The notes beneath the pieces were generated by a model. The model saw only the letters and a list, made by a program, of their open reading frames with translations. It was not told where the DNA came from and made no database searches. Shown here piece after piece: positions 1-5,914 of a stretch of DNA of 9,768 nucleotides. This DNA comes from Eubacteriaceae bacterium (GTDB lineage: Bacteria > Bacillota > Clostridia > Lachnospirales > Lachnospiraceae): NCBI GenBank assembly GCA_902362875.1, contig CABIYF010000048.1:1-9768 (forward strand), read 5' to 3'. The position numbers and the translations under genes were made by a program. The first letter of the stretch is position 1. Each line of letters starts with the position of its first letter.

Positions 1-88
1 TGCGTGTTGCCACCGATATATTATAAATATTTGTTCTTAGCTTCTTTCTATCTCATACAACATTAACGACTACCCTTCAAATCAGAAT

Positions 89-994
89 TTATTTCAGGAA
101 ATACAACACCGCCTCATAAACCTTCTCCACCCCATCTTCATTCAAAATCTCATGTCTCCGGTTCAAAAACAGCATTCCTCTGACATTGTTATATCCCCGT
201 TTCTTCAACGTTGTCATAGCTTTGGCGTATTGTTTCTTTGAACCGATACATGGATCATCTGCTCCTGCGATAAATAAAATTGGGAGGGATGGGTGTTTTA
301 CCTGCCAGCCTTTGTTATTATATGTTTCATCCATTAATAAAAACAGATTCAAAAATCCATTATTACTGAATACAAATCCGTCCAGTGGATTTTCATCGTA
401 AGCTTTTACATTTTCTTTGTTGTAGCTGATCCAGCCGTTTTCTGACTCTCCTTCTTCTAAGATTTTTCCGTATAAACCAAACGCCATTTTCTGAAAGATG
501 TCGCCTCTTTTGTGTGCTCCCATTTTGCATGCTGCCTTTGCCATCAATGCTGCGGCTTTTGCTGCTTTGTTTTCGCTGGGGCTTCCGCATACGATCAGTG
601 AGTCTAATTCATCATCGTATTTTTTTAAATAACAACGTACTACCAGTGATCCCATGCTGTGTCCAAATAAATGATATGGAAGTTTTCCGTATCGTTCTTT
701 TGTCCATTGAGTGATCTGATGGACATCTTCAATGATAGCGGTTCCGCTTTCATCATAAAAATATCCGAGATCTTCTTCCTTTCTTATACTTTTTCCGTGT
801 CCTCTGTGGTCGTGTATCACACTGATGTATCCGTGTTTGCACAGCATTTCCATAAATGGTTCATATCGTTCTTTGTGTTCTGCCATTCCATGGACAATCT
901 GTACGATTCCTTTTGGTTCTCCTTCTGGTTCCATTAATAATACATGCAATTTGAGTCCATCCTGTTTCGATGTCAGATATACTGTTTTTTTCAC
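89..994 (-). CDS. Alpha/beta hydrolase, monoacylglycerol lipase/lysophospholipase-like (Hydrolase_4 type)
   Basis: This is a serine hydrolase of the alpha/beta fold, probably cytosolic because no signal peptide is seen, acting on an ester or lipid substrate that cannot be named from sequence. With the start used here (301 residues) the oxyanion-type motif HGMAEH lies at about 35-40, HDHRGHGKS at about 61-69, and the nucleophile elbow GHSMG at 111-115 with Ser113. The acid is probably Asp246 or Asp247 in AGADDP, and the catalytic His is His281 in RRHEIL. Length and motif order fit the lysophospholipase/monoglyceride lipase family. I chose the GTG at 994 because GGAGGTG (1001-1007) lies six bases upstream and a TTGACA promoter predicts a transcript start near 1020. 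The frame stays open to a TTG at 1054, but that codon is part of the -35 box; an ATG at 1018 lacks a ribosome site. It diverges from the lipoprotein gene. Confidence 0.85.
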   Translation of the reverse strand: MKKTVYLTSKQDGLKLHVLLMEPEGEPKGIVQIVHGMAEHKERYEPFMEMLCKHGYISVIHDHRGHGKSIRKEEDLGYFYDESGTAIIEDVHQITQWTKERYGKLPYHLFGHSMGSLVVRCYLKKYDDELDSLIVCGSPSENKAAKAAALMAKAACKMGAHKRGDIFQKMAFGLYGKILEEGESENGWISYNKENVKAYDENPLDGFVFSNNGFLNLFLLMDETYNNKGWQVKHPSLPILFIAGADDPCIGSKKQYAKAMTTLKKRGYNNVRGMLFLNRRHEILNEDGVEKVYEAVLYFLK

Positions 995-1026
995 TTTTGG
1001 CACCTCCGTTCTGCTCATTTCTTTTA

Positions 1027-1055
1027 GTTTAATTCTTATAAATTTTTGTGTCAAA
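1027..1055 (-). promoter_or_regulatory. Promoter of the alpha/beta hydrolase gene
   Basis: On the minus strand a perfect TTGACA (1050-1055) is followed by a 17-base spacer and TAAACT (1027-1032). The predicted start near 1020 gives a leader of about 26 bases, which supports the GTG start at 994. Confidence 0.6.
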
Positions 1056-1079
1056 TATAGATTTATGGTAAACTATAAA
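1046..1079 (+). promoter_or_regulatory. Possible promoter of the lipoprotein gene
   Basis: TTGTGT (1046-1051), 17 bases, then TAAACT (1069-1074); an alternative -10 TATAAA lies at 1074-1079. The -35 overlaps that of the divergent hydrolase promoter, so the two could compete for polymerase. The matches are weak and other placements are possible. Confidence 0.3.
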
Positions 1080-1113
1080 TATAACTATCAACTCTTTTAT
1101 GGAGGATTTTATT

Positions 1114-1899
1114 ATGAAAGTAAAAATGAAAAAATTCAGTGCATTGCTTCTATCCTGCATTCTGCTTTTTTCAATTACAGCATGCCAGAAAAAGCGAACA
1201 GCCAAAGAAATTATGCAGTCATCACTGAAACAAAGCAGCAGTTTAAAAGATGCTGATTTTAATGGAAATGCATCCTATACGATTGAAACTGGAAAAAATG
1301 GATCTGAATCTAATATTAATTTTAAAATGAATTTTGATATGAAACTTCAGACAGTCAAAGATGATAATTTAAAAATGGCAATGTCTTCTACTATTAATAT
1401 GCTTGGCCAGAATGTTGACATGAAAATGTATTATGCCGATGGATATTACTACATGAATGCCAATGGTACAAAACAAAAAATGAAAATGGATATTGCCAGT
1501 CTTCAGAAACAGATTTCTTCAACAACAGGACAGACAACTCTGCCAATTAAATATTATAAGGATCTTAAACTTAGTGAAGAAGACGGTAACAATGTCATCA
1601 GTTACAGCATTAACAGTGATGGATTAAACAAATATGTCGAGAATATCACGAATTCCATGTCTACGATCACAGGCGGCAGTGATTCTATAAAGGTTACTTC
1701 CATGTCTGGTAAAAAGACACTCAATGACAAAGATCTTCCAGTGAAAGAATCCATTAAAATGGTAATAGAAAGTAACAGTAATAAAGTTGGAAAAATAACT
1801 TTGAAAATGGATCTTATTTATCATAATCCTGGAAAATCTGTTACTGTTTCACTTCCAAAAGATTTAAATACCTATCAGGAAGTATCTTCTAACAATTAG
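1114..1899 (+). CDS. Secreted lipoprotein, DUF6612/LolA-LppX-like
   Basis: This is a predicted membrane-anchored lipoprotein of 261 residues. The N-terminus has positive charges (KVKMKK), a hydrophobic stretch and the lipobox ITAC, so lipid attachment is expected at Cys24 after signal peptidase II cleavage. The mature part is Ser-, Lys-, Asn- and Met-rich, with alternating beta-strand-like segments such as FKMNFDMKL and VDMKMYYADGYYYMN. This pattern is typical of the DUF6612 and LppX/LolA-like proteins of Firmicutes, which are thought to form a curved beta-sheet that can hold a hydrophobic ligand; the family assignment is from pattern only. The ATG at 1114 is chosen because GGAGG (1101-1105) sits eight bases upstream; an ATG at 1099 overlaps that site. 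It appears monocistronic, ending in a hairpin. Its function is unknown. Confidence 0.8.
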   Translation: MKVKMKKFSALLLSCILLFSITACQKKRTAKEIMQSSLKQSSSLKDADFNGNASYTIETGKNGSESNINFKMNFDMKLQTVKDDNLKMAMSSTINMLGQNVDMKMYYADGYYYMNANGTKQKMKMDIASLQKQISSTTGQTTLPIKYYKDLKLSEEDGNNVISYSINSDGLNKYVENITNSMSTITGGSDSIKVTSMSGKKTLNDKDLPVKESIKMVIESNSNKVGKITLKMDLIYHNPGKSVTVSLPKDLNTYQEVSSNN

Positions 1900-1919
1900 T
1901 GAACAAAGAATATAAAATA

Positions 1920-1988
1920 AAAATCCCTTTTCCTATTTACATGATAAGTTAAATACAAACTTTTCGATATAAATAGAAAAGGGATTTT
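1920..1988. terminator. Long-loop inverted repeat after the lipoprotein gene
   Basis: The arms are 1920-1939 and 1970-1988 (AAAATCCCTTTT... against ...AAAAGGGATTTT), 19 pairs with one bulged C and a loop of about 30 bases. It begins 20 bases after the stop. The outer ends are A- and T-rich, so it could stop transcription in either direction, although the loop is longer than usual. Confidence 0.5.
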
Positions 1989-2020
1989 CATTCCCCGTTC
2001 CTTATGTAGATAATATTTAA

Positions 2021-2040
2021 TTCCGACATAATTCGACATA
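2021..2040 (-). promoter_or_regulatory. Possible tandem Spo0A-type boxes
   Basis: Two adjacent 10-base copies, TTCCGACATA and ATTCGACATA. On the minus strand the second contains TGTCGAA, the Spo0A box core; the first differs by one base. The 10-bp spacing puts both on one helix face. A 7-base match is expected about once per window by chance, so this is weak. The rest of the 297-bp gap (1900-2196) shows only the hairpin above and AT-rich DNA without a convincing promoter. Confidence 0.2.
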
Positions 2041-2196
2041 AAATATTATACTCTTTTGTAGGAAACACTGTCAATCATAGTAAATATTGATCTGAAAATA
2101 GTTTTATGAACATTTTGTAACTTAAAATCACTGGAATTTCCACATTTTTCATGCTATCTTGTATATAACAAACTTGTAGTTAGGAGTTATGATCTT

Positions 2197-3114
2197 ATGA
2201 ATTGGCACGGGAAACGTTATTATTCGTTTGACAGCTTTTTAAAAAATTATTTTGGTGAGAAAATTTATAAAGTATCTTTAGATGGCGGTTTTACATGTCC
2301 AAATCGAGATGGAACACTTGGAACTGGCGGCTGTATTTTCTGCAGTGAAGGAGGATCTGGAGATTTCGCTTCTTCATCCTGCTTATCTGTAACGGATCAG
2401 ATCACTGCTGGGATTGAGATGGTTTCTAAAAAGATTGAGGATGGCAAGTATATTGCTTATTTTCAGGCATTTACAAATACTTATGGACCCATTGAAAAAT
2501 TGGAATCTTTATATATGGAAGCAATCAATGATCCAAGAATTGTTGCTCTTGCGATCGGTACCAGACCTGATTGTCTGCCTCCTGAAGTTCTTGACCTGCT
2601 TGAGCGTTTAAATCAGATCAAACCTGTGTTTGTGGAACTTGGATTACAGACGATTCATGAAGATACTGCTTCTTTTATTCGGCGTGGATATCCTTTGTCT
2701 TGCTTTGATGAAGCGATATTGAATCTTCATAAGATCGGGGTGCTGACAGTTGTTCATCTGATTCTTGGACTTCCTGGAGAAACTAATGAAATGATGCTTG
2801 AATCGGTTCGTTATTTAAATCATCTTCCGATTCATGGGGTGAAATTTTCTATGCTGCATATTTTGAAGAATACGGATCTGGCGGTTTATTATGAGGAACA
2901 TCCATTTGAGGTTTTCACTTTGGATTCTTATGTGGATCTGCTTTTGAAATGTATTGAGAATCTTAGCCCTGAGATTGTGATTCATCGATTGACTGGGGAT
3001 GGACCGAAAGAATTGTTGATCGCTCCTGCTTGGAGTCTTCATAAACGGAAGGTTTTAAATACGATTGCTCATGAGATGAAAGTTCTTGATATCAGGCAAG
3101 GGGATCTTTTGTAA
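2197..3114 (+). CDS. Radical SAM protein, TIGR01212 family (YtqA/YhcC-like)
   Basis: This is a radical SAM enzyme that should bind a [4Fe-4S] cluster and S-adenosylmethionine. Cluster ligands are Cys34, Cys46 and Cys49 (CX11CX2C), the long first gap being characteristic of the TIGR01212/COG1242 group related to Elp3-type enzymes. Other family-like segments are VSLDGGFTCPNRDG (26-39), GTRPDC (121-126), LELGLQT-like 147-152, LGLPGE (190-195) and HRLTGDGPK (263-271). The 305-residue length is normal. The B. subtilis member YtqA has been reported as MnmL, working with methyltransferase MnmM (YtqB) in making mnm5s2U at the tRNA wobble position. E. coli YhcC is in the same family but that species uses MnmC, so the role should not be transferred automatically, and no ytqB-like gene is adjacent here. 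AGGAG (2182-2186) lies ten bases before the ATG. Confidence 0.88.
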   Translation: MNWHGKRYYSFDSFLKNYFGEKIYKVSLDGGFTCPNRDGTLGTGGCIFCSEGGSGDFASSSCLSVTDQITAGIEMVSKKIEDGKYIAYFQAFTNTYGPIEKLESLYMEAINDPRIVALAIGTRPDCLPPEVLDLLERLNQIKPVFVELGLQTIHEDTASFIRRGYPLSCFDEAILNLHKIGVLTVVHLILGLPGETNEMMLESVRYLNHLPIHGVKFSMLHILKNTDLAVYYEEHPFEVFTLDSYVDLLLKCIENLSPEIVIHRLTGDGPKELLIAPAWSLHKRKVLNTIAHEMKVLDIRQGDLL

Positions 3115-3176
3115 GCAACTTTTTAATATTTTTCTTTATTTGTATGTTACATCCCTATATTTTTCTATATTCAAAA

Positions 3177-3212
3177 AAGAAGGTAAAACCTCAACTATCG
3201 TTTTACCTTCTT
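3177..3212. terminator. Bidirectional terminator between convergent genes
   Basis: A perfect 13-bp stem (3177-3189 with 3200-3212, core GAAGGTAAAAC) encloses a 10-base loop. On the minus strand the stem is followed by TTTTTTGAATAT, a good U-tract for the regulator gene; on the plus strand the tail is TATTCTTTA, weaker but usable for the radical SAM gene. Its position between two convergent stop codons fits. Confidence 0.8.
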
Positions 3213-3247
3213 ATTCTTTACACTTTTATATTTTGAACACTACTATT

Positions 3248-4027
3248 TTACGCTTCATTTGTTGGAACTACGATGAAATTGTCTGGTAACTCGACACCAT
3301 CCATTCCTTCAAATTCATTGCATATGATCGCGTCAAAGTCTGATAACTTGGAGAAATTGTAAAATCCTTTGACCGATAGTTTGGAAGAGTCAATCAAGAG
3401 ATAATTATTCATTGACTGTTCCATTGCTTTTTCTTTGACCATCATTGTCTCTGTCTCGGTCGTATAACTCATGCCCTTTTCTAAGTCTACGCCTGCACAG
3501 CCTAAAAATGCATAGTCAAAGTTAAATCTTGAGAGATTCCCAATCGTTACTGGTCCTGCTGACATGTTGTATTCTGGAATGTATTTTCCTCCCAGATAAA
3601 ATAATTCCGCCTGACAGCTTAGATTCTGATATGCCTCTGCAACCAGAAAATTGTGAGTAACAATCTTGATATTCTTATCTTTTAAATATTTTACCATCGG
3701 AACAACCGTTGTGATACCATCGAGGAAGATACAATCTCCTTCTTTCACAAAGGATGCTGCTTTCTTACATACGAGTTCTTTGCTCTCTGAGAATTCCGTT
3801 CGATCCCGTACATTCTTCTCGTCACGGTTTGAAACGATCTTATTCTGGTTGATTCCTTTGGCTCCGCCATGAACGCGGATTAATTTACCTTGATGTTCCA
3901 GTTCTTCACAGTCGCGCCGGATCGTAGTCTCCGTTACCTGCATAAGTTTCGCAAGGTCTTTGACTTTCACGATTCCATGCTCCTGAATCAGATTTAATAT
4001 GGTTTCATAACGTTCGCTTGCTATCAT
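3248..4027 (-). CDS. DeoR/GlpR-family transcriptional regulator
   Basis: This is a DNA-binding sugar-metabolism regulator of 259 residues. The N-terminal DeoR helix-turn-helix runs about 5-56, with KVKDLAKLMQVTETTIRRD as the recognition region and the signature RVHGGA at 51-56. The C-terminal DeoRC sensor domain (about 85-240) has LDGITTV (102-108), LGGKY (145-149), DYAFLGCAGVDLEKG (171-185) and DSSKL (213-217), a fold that typically binds a phosphorylated sugar. The ATG at 4027 is chosen because AGGAGC (4035-4040) precedes it by seven bases; the ATG at 4057 overlaps the predicted -10 box. It is the last gene after the aldolase and YdcF-like genes but has its own likely promoter. The TGTTCG block in both promoters suggests that it controls the operon and itself. 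The effector is unknown. Confidence 0.9.
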   Translation of the reverse strand: MIASERYETILNLIQEHGIVKVKDLAKLMQVTETTIRRDCEELEHQGKLIRVHGGAKGINQNKIVSNRDEKNVRDRTEFSESKELVCKKAASFVKEGDCIFLDGITTVVPMVKYLKDKNIKIVTHNFLVAEAYQNLSCQAELFYLGGKYIPEYNMSAGPVTIGNLSRFNFDYAFLGCAGVDLEKGMSYTTETETMMVKEKAMEQSMNNYLLIDSSKLSVKGFYNFSKLSDFDAIICNEFEGMDGVELPDNFIVVPTNEA

Positions 4028-4055
4028 CTTTTTTGCTCCTTTATTATTCTCTTTC

Positions 4056-4084
4056 ATTTTACCCTACTTTCGAACAAAAAGGAA
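4056..4084 (-). promoter_or_regulatory. Regulator's own promoter with candidate DeoR/GlpR operator
   Basis: On the minus strand TTCCTT (4079-4084, weak -35), a 17-base spacer and TAAAAT (4056-4061). The spacer carries TGTTCGAAAGTAGGG (4062-4076), nearly the same as the block in the aldolase promoter and in the same register. A second TGTT lies ten bases upstream. E. coli GlpR half-sites have the core TGTTCG, so this is a plausible autoregulatory operator. Confidence 0.5.
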
Positions 4085-4120
4085 CACAAAGATACATTTC
4101 CTTTGATGTTCAGTTTATTT

Positions 4121-4894
4121 TTACTGACAGCGGGCAAGATATTCTGGCATCTTGTCTGCAATGATTTCAAACGAACGATTTACTTCTTCTGGCACATCCA
4201 CATGTCTTAAAAATCCTTTTCCATTTGGTCCATACCCATTCTCATCATCACGAAGCCGGTAGACTTCGCCTAATGCCAGCTCATAAAGCCTCTTTCCTTC
4301 CCATAGATATGGTGTATCATTTTGAAGGGTTCCATCCGGGTTAAGTTTTGGAATTATTGGAGCATAATTTATGATCTTCTGACTATTATTGAACAAATCT
4401 AATGCTGTTACATAACTTCTTTTTTGTAATATTGGATCCTGAATCAGGATCACATTTTGATGTTTTATTGTATGATCGTTAAATATTTGTATGGCATTTT
4501 TAATATTTTCGGATGTATTGGTTGAGGTTTTATCCATGAAAATGGATGAACTTTCAATCTGGTATTTGTCTTTTGCTAAACATGCGTATATTTCGGCTTC
4601 TGACTCTGGTAATCGATCTATATCTACATTAAGGATCTTTGCAACTTTCTTCTTTAAATTAATCGTTGAGTGTCCGATTCCCCCACAAAACATTAATTTC
4701 TCGCCGTATCCCGCCTTGTAAAGCTCACAGGCTGTCTCGGCTACAACTGGAAGGTCGCTTCCTAATGCAATGATCACATCTGCCGCAGATGCCCCGTAAG
4801 CTTGCTTGAGGGCATCCTTTGACATCTGCGCTATATCTCTTACCGCCAGAAATTCTATGATACAGTTAAATGCATCAGAAATTTCTTTATTCAT
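4121..4894 (-). CDS. YdcF/DUF218 family protein
   Basis: This 257-residue protein resembles the YdcF/ElyC/SanA superfamily (DUF218). Visible family-like motifs are ALGSDLP (44-50) after a hydrophobic strand, FCGGIGHST (69-77), an acidic helix with ESEAEIYA (97-104), and STNTSENI (124-131), matching the usual ST.T.ENA element. No transmembrane segment is seen, so like E. coli YdcF it is probably soluble. YdcF itself has been shown to bind S-adenosylmethionine, but no reaction is established for the family, and none is assigned here. It begins seven bases after the aldolase stop with no clear ribosome site, which suggests translational coupling. Placement between an aldolase and a sugar regulator suggests a role in the same carbon pathway. 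The tail from about 185 to 257 is less recognisable. Confidence 0.8.
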   Translation of the reverse strand: MNKEISDAFNCIIEFLAVRDIAQMSKDALKQAYGASAADVIIALGSDLPVVAETACELYKAGYGEKLMFCGGIGHSTINLKKKVAKILNVDIDRLPESEAEIYACLAKDKYQIESSSIFMDKTSTNTSENIKNAIQIFNDHTIKHQNVILIQDPILQKRSYVTALDLFNNSQKIINYAPIIPKLNPDGTLQNDTPYLWEGKRLYELALGEVYRLRDDENGYGPNGKGFLRHVDVPEEVNRSFEIIADKMPEYLARCQ

Positions 4895-4901
4895 AGGCTT
4901 A

Positions 4902-5615
4902 TTATCTGTCTAAGTCTAATACAACTGGTACAGAACGGTATCCAACACCCATTCTGTCGATTCCCATGTCGATCAGCTGTAAGAAATGTTCTCTTGTTCG
5001 GATGCATCCGCTTCCTTTGACTTTGCATTTGTCTCCGACTTCTTCCTGCATTACTTTGATGATCTCTGGTGTTGCACCGTGTGCATCAAATCCTGTTAAG
5101 AATCCTGTACTTGTCTTAACGAAGTCAGCTCCAGCATCCATTGCACAATGGCAGGCTTTACGAACCTGTTCTTCTGTCAATGCATCTGTTTCGAAGATTA
5201 CTTTTAATTCTCTTCCATATTTGTGAGCTGCATCTGCACAAGCTTTGATATCAGCTGTTACTTCTTCATATTTTCCTTCACGGATATGTCCAAAGTTTGC
5301 TACAACGTCTACTTCTTTCACTGTGTCATATTTTGCTACGTCTTCAATCTGTTCAACTTTAGATTTTGTAGAGCTTGTTCCGAATGGGAAGTCTGTTACT
5401 GGGCATAACATTGTTTCTGTTCCTTTTACATATGGCTCGCATAATTCCATATATCCTGGGTTGATACAGATTGTTGCACATCCAAGTTTTACTCCATCTT
5501 TTGTTAATTCTATAATCTGTTCTTCTGTAAATTCTGGTTTTAATACGGAGTAATCGATGTAAGCTGCTAATTCTTTTGTTGTCATTTCGGCTGCTTTTTT
5601 TGTTAATTTTTTCAT
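4902..5615 (-). CDS. deoC: Deoxyribose-phosphate aldolase (DeoC) family protein, divergent
   Basis: This is a class I aldolase of the DeoC TIM-barrel family. The textbook reaction is cleavage of 2-deoxyribose 5-phosphate to glyceraldehyde 3-phosphate and acetaldehyde. With the ATG at 5615 (237 residues) the Schiff-base lysine is Lys167 in DFVKTSTGF, the paired residues are Asp103 in EVDVV and Lys200 in KVKGSG, and CATICINP (46-53) matches the family cysteine region. Several normally conserved spots differ: the N-terminal DHT is DYS, the loop after KTSTGF is about four residues longer (LTGFDAHGATPE), ASGG(I/V)R is GSGCIR, and the phosphate-binding GTSS/GASS near the end is GVGYRS. Catalysis looks intact but the phosphate pocket may not be, so the substrate could differ. 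It heads the aldolase-YdcF-regulator operon. The start is uncertain: the only strong ribosome site is 51 bases upstream, and a GTG at 5633 is possible. Confidence 0.82.
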   Translation of the reverse strand: MKKLTKKAAEMTTKELAAYIDYSVLKPEFTEEQIIELTKDGVKLGCATICINPGYMELCEPYVKGTETMLCPVTDFPFGTSSTKSKVEQIEDVAKYDTVKEVDVVANFGHIREGKYEEVTADIKACADAAHKYGRELKVIFETDALTEEQVRKACHCAMDAGADFVKTSTGFLTGFDAHGATPEIIKVMQEEVGDKCKVKGSGCIRTREHFLQLIDMGIDRMGVGYRSVPVVLDLDR

Positions 5616-5673
5616 TTTGTTTCTAAATAACACTGGGTGATTTGTTTGTTTTTGTGTGTTATTTTTTCCTCCT
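5616..5673 (-). promoter_or_regulatory. Aldolase leader: ribosome site separated from ATG by a hairpin
   Basis: AGGAGGA (5667-5673) is the only strong ribosome site, and no start codon lies at normal distance in frame. Between it and the ATG at 5615, AAATAACAC and GTGTTATTT (5656-5664 with 5625-5633) form a 9-bp stem with a 22-base loop. If folded, unpaired spacing from ribosome site to ATG falls to 2 + 9 bases. The predicted transcript start is near 5673, so AGGAGGA would be almost at the 5' end. The stem is AU-rich. Confidence 0.4.
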
Positions 5674-5679
5674 GATTAT

Positions 5680-5708
5680 TTTATACCATACTTCCGAACA
5701 TTTGTAAA
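5680..5708 (-). promoter_or_regulatory. Aldolase operon promoter with candidate DeoR/GlpR operator
   Basis: On the minus strand TTTACA (5703-5708), 17 bases, then TATAAA (5680-5685). The spacer contains TGTTCGGAAGTATGG (5686-5700), matching the regulator's own promoter in 13 of 15 positions (15 of 17 when TA is included), in identical register to the -10. A second TGTT starts ten bases upstream, overlapping the -35. A repressor here would block polymerase directly. Confidence 0.65.
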
Positions 5709-5790
5709 CATTTATTTTTTATTTTTGTTTGGTTTTTTATTTTATTTTTGTGTTTTTGTTCGTTTTATGTGTTTTTCTATGATTTTTATG
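5701..5790. other. T-rich (plus strand) intergenic tract
   Basis: About 90 bases made mostly of T runs on the plus strand, hence A-tracts on the minus strand just upstream of the aldolase -35. It could act as an UP-element-like or bent-DNA segment. It also holds a TGTTCG at 5757-5762 on the plus strand, upstream of the HAD promoter. No gene is seen in it. Confidence 0.35.
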
Positions 5791-5791
5791 G

Positions 5792-5820
5792 TTTACTGCG
5801 GTCGTTTTGAGCGGTATAAT
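5792..5820 (+). promoter_or_regulatory. Promoter of the HAD phosphatase gene
   Basis: TTTACT (5792-5797), a 17-base spacer and a perfect TATAAT (5815-5820). The predicted transcript start is near 5827, just before a 15-bp palindrome. Confidence 0.65.
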
Positions 5821-5828
5821 ATTGCTTG

Positions 5829-5867
5829 TAAGGATAATACAAACATTTTATCTTTGTATTATCCTTA
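5829..5867. promoter_or_regulatory. 15-bp perfect palindrome at the predicted HAD transcript start
   Basis: TAAGGATAATACAAA (5829-5843) and its exact complement (5853-5867) flank a 9-base loop. It is not followed by a T-run and lies upstream of the gene, so it is not a typical terminator. It could be a repressor operator covering +1, or a 5' stem-loop that stabilises the mRNA or regulates it. Confidence 0.6.
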
Positions 5868-5914
5868 TATATAGTGAAAAAAGTTTGTTAATTAAGAAGA
5901 AAGGATTCATTTTT

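Noticed and set aside
1..88. Left edge of the window
   Set aside because: AT-rich DNA downstream of the hydrolase; no gene, hairpin with U-tract or repeat could be supported.
825..1256. Open frame of 143 codons on the plus strand
   Set aside because: It overlaps the hydrolase in antisense and the start of the lipoprotein in another frame; composition is that of a shadow frame.
4027..4057. Ten-residue longer N-terminus for the DeoR-type regulator
   Set aside because: The upstream ATG overlaps the predicted -10 box and has no ribosome site, while the inner ATG has AGGAGC at good spacing.
5703..5719. Possible catabolite-response (cre) site in TGTAAACATTTATTT
   Set aside because: The central CG of the cre consensus is missing, and the bases are better explained as the aldolase -35 and its A/T-rich upstream tract.
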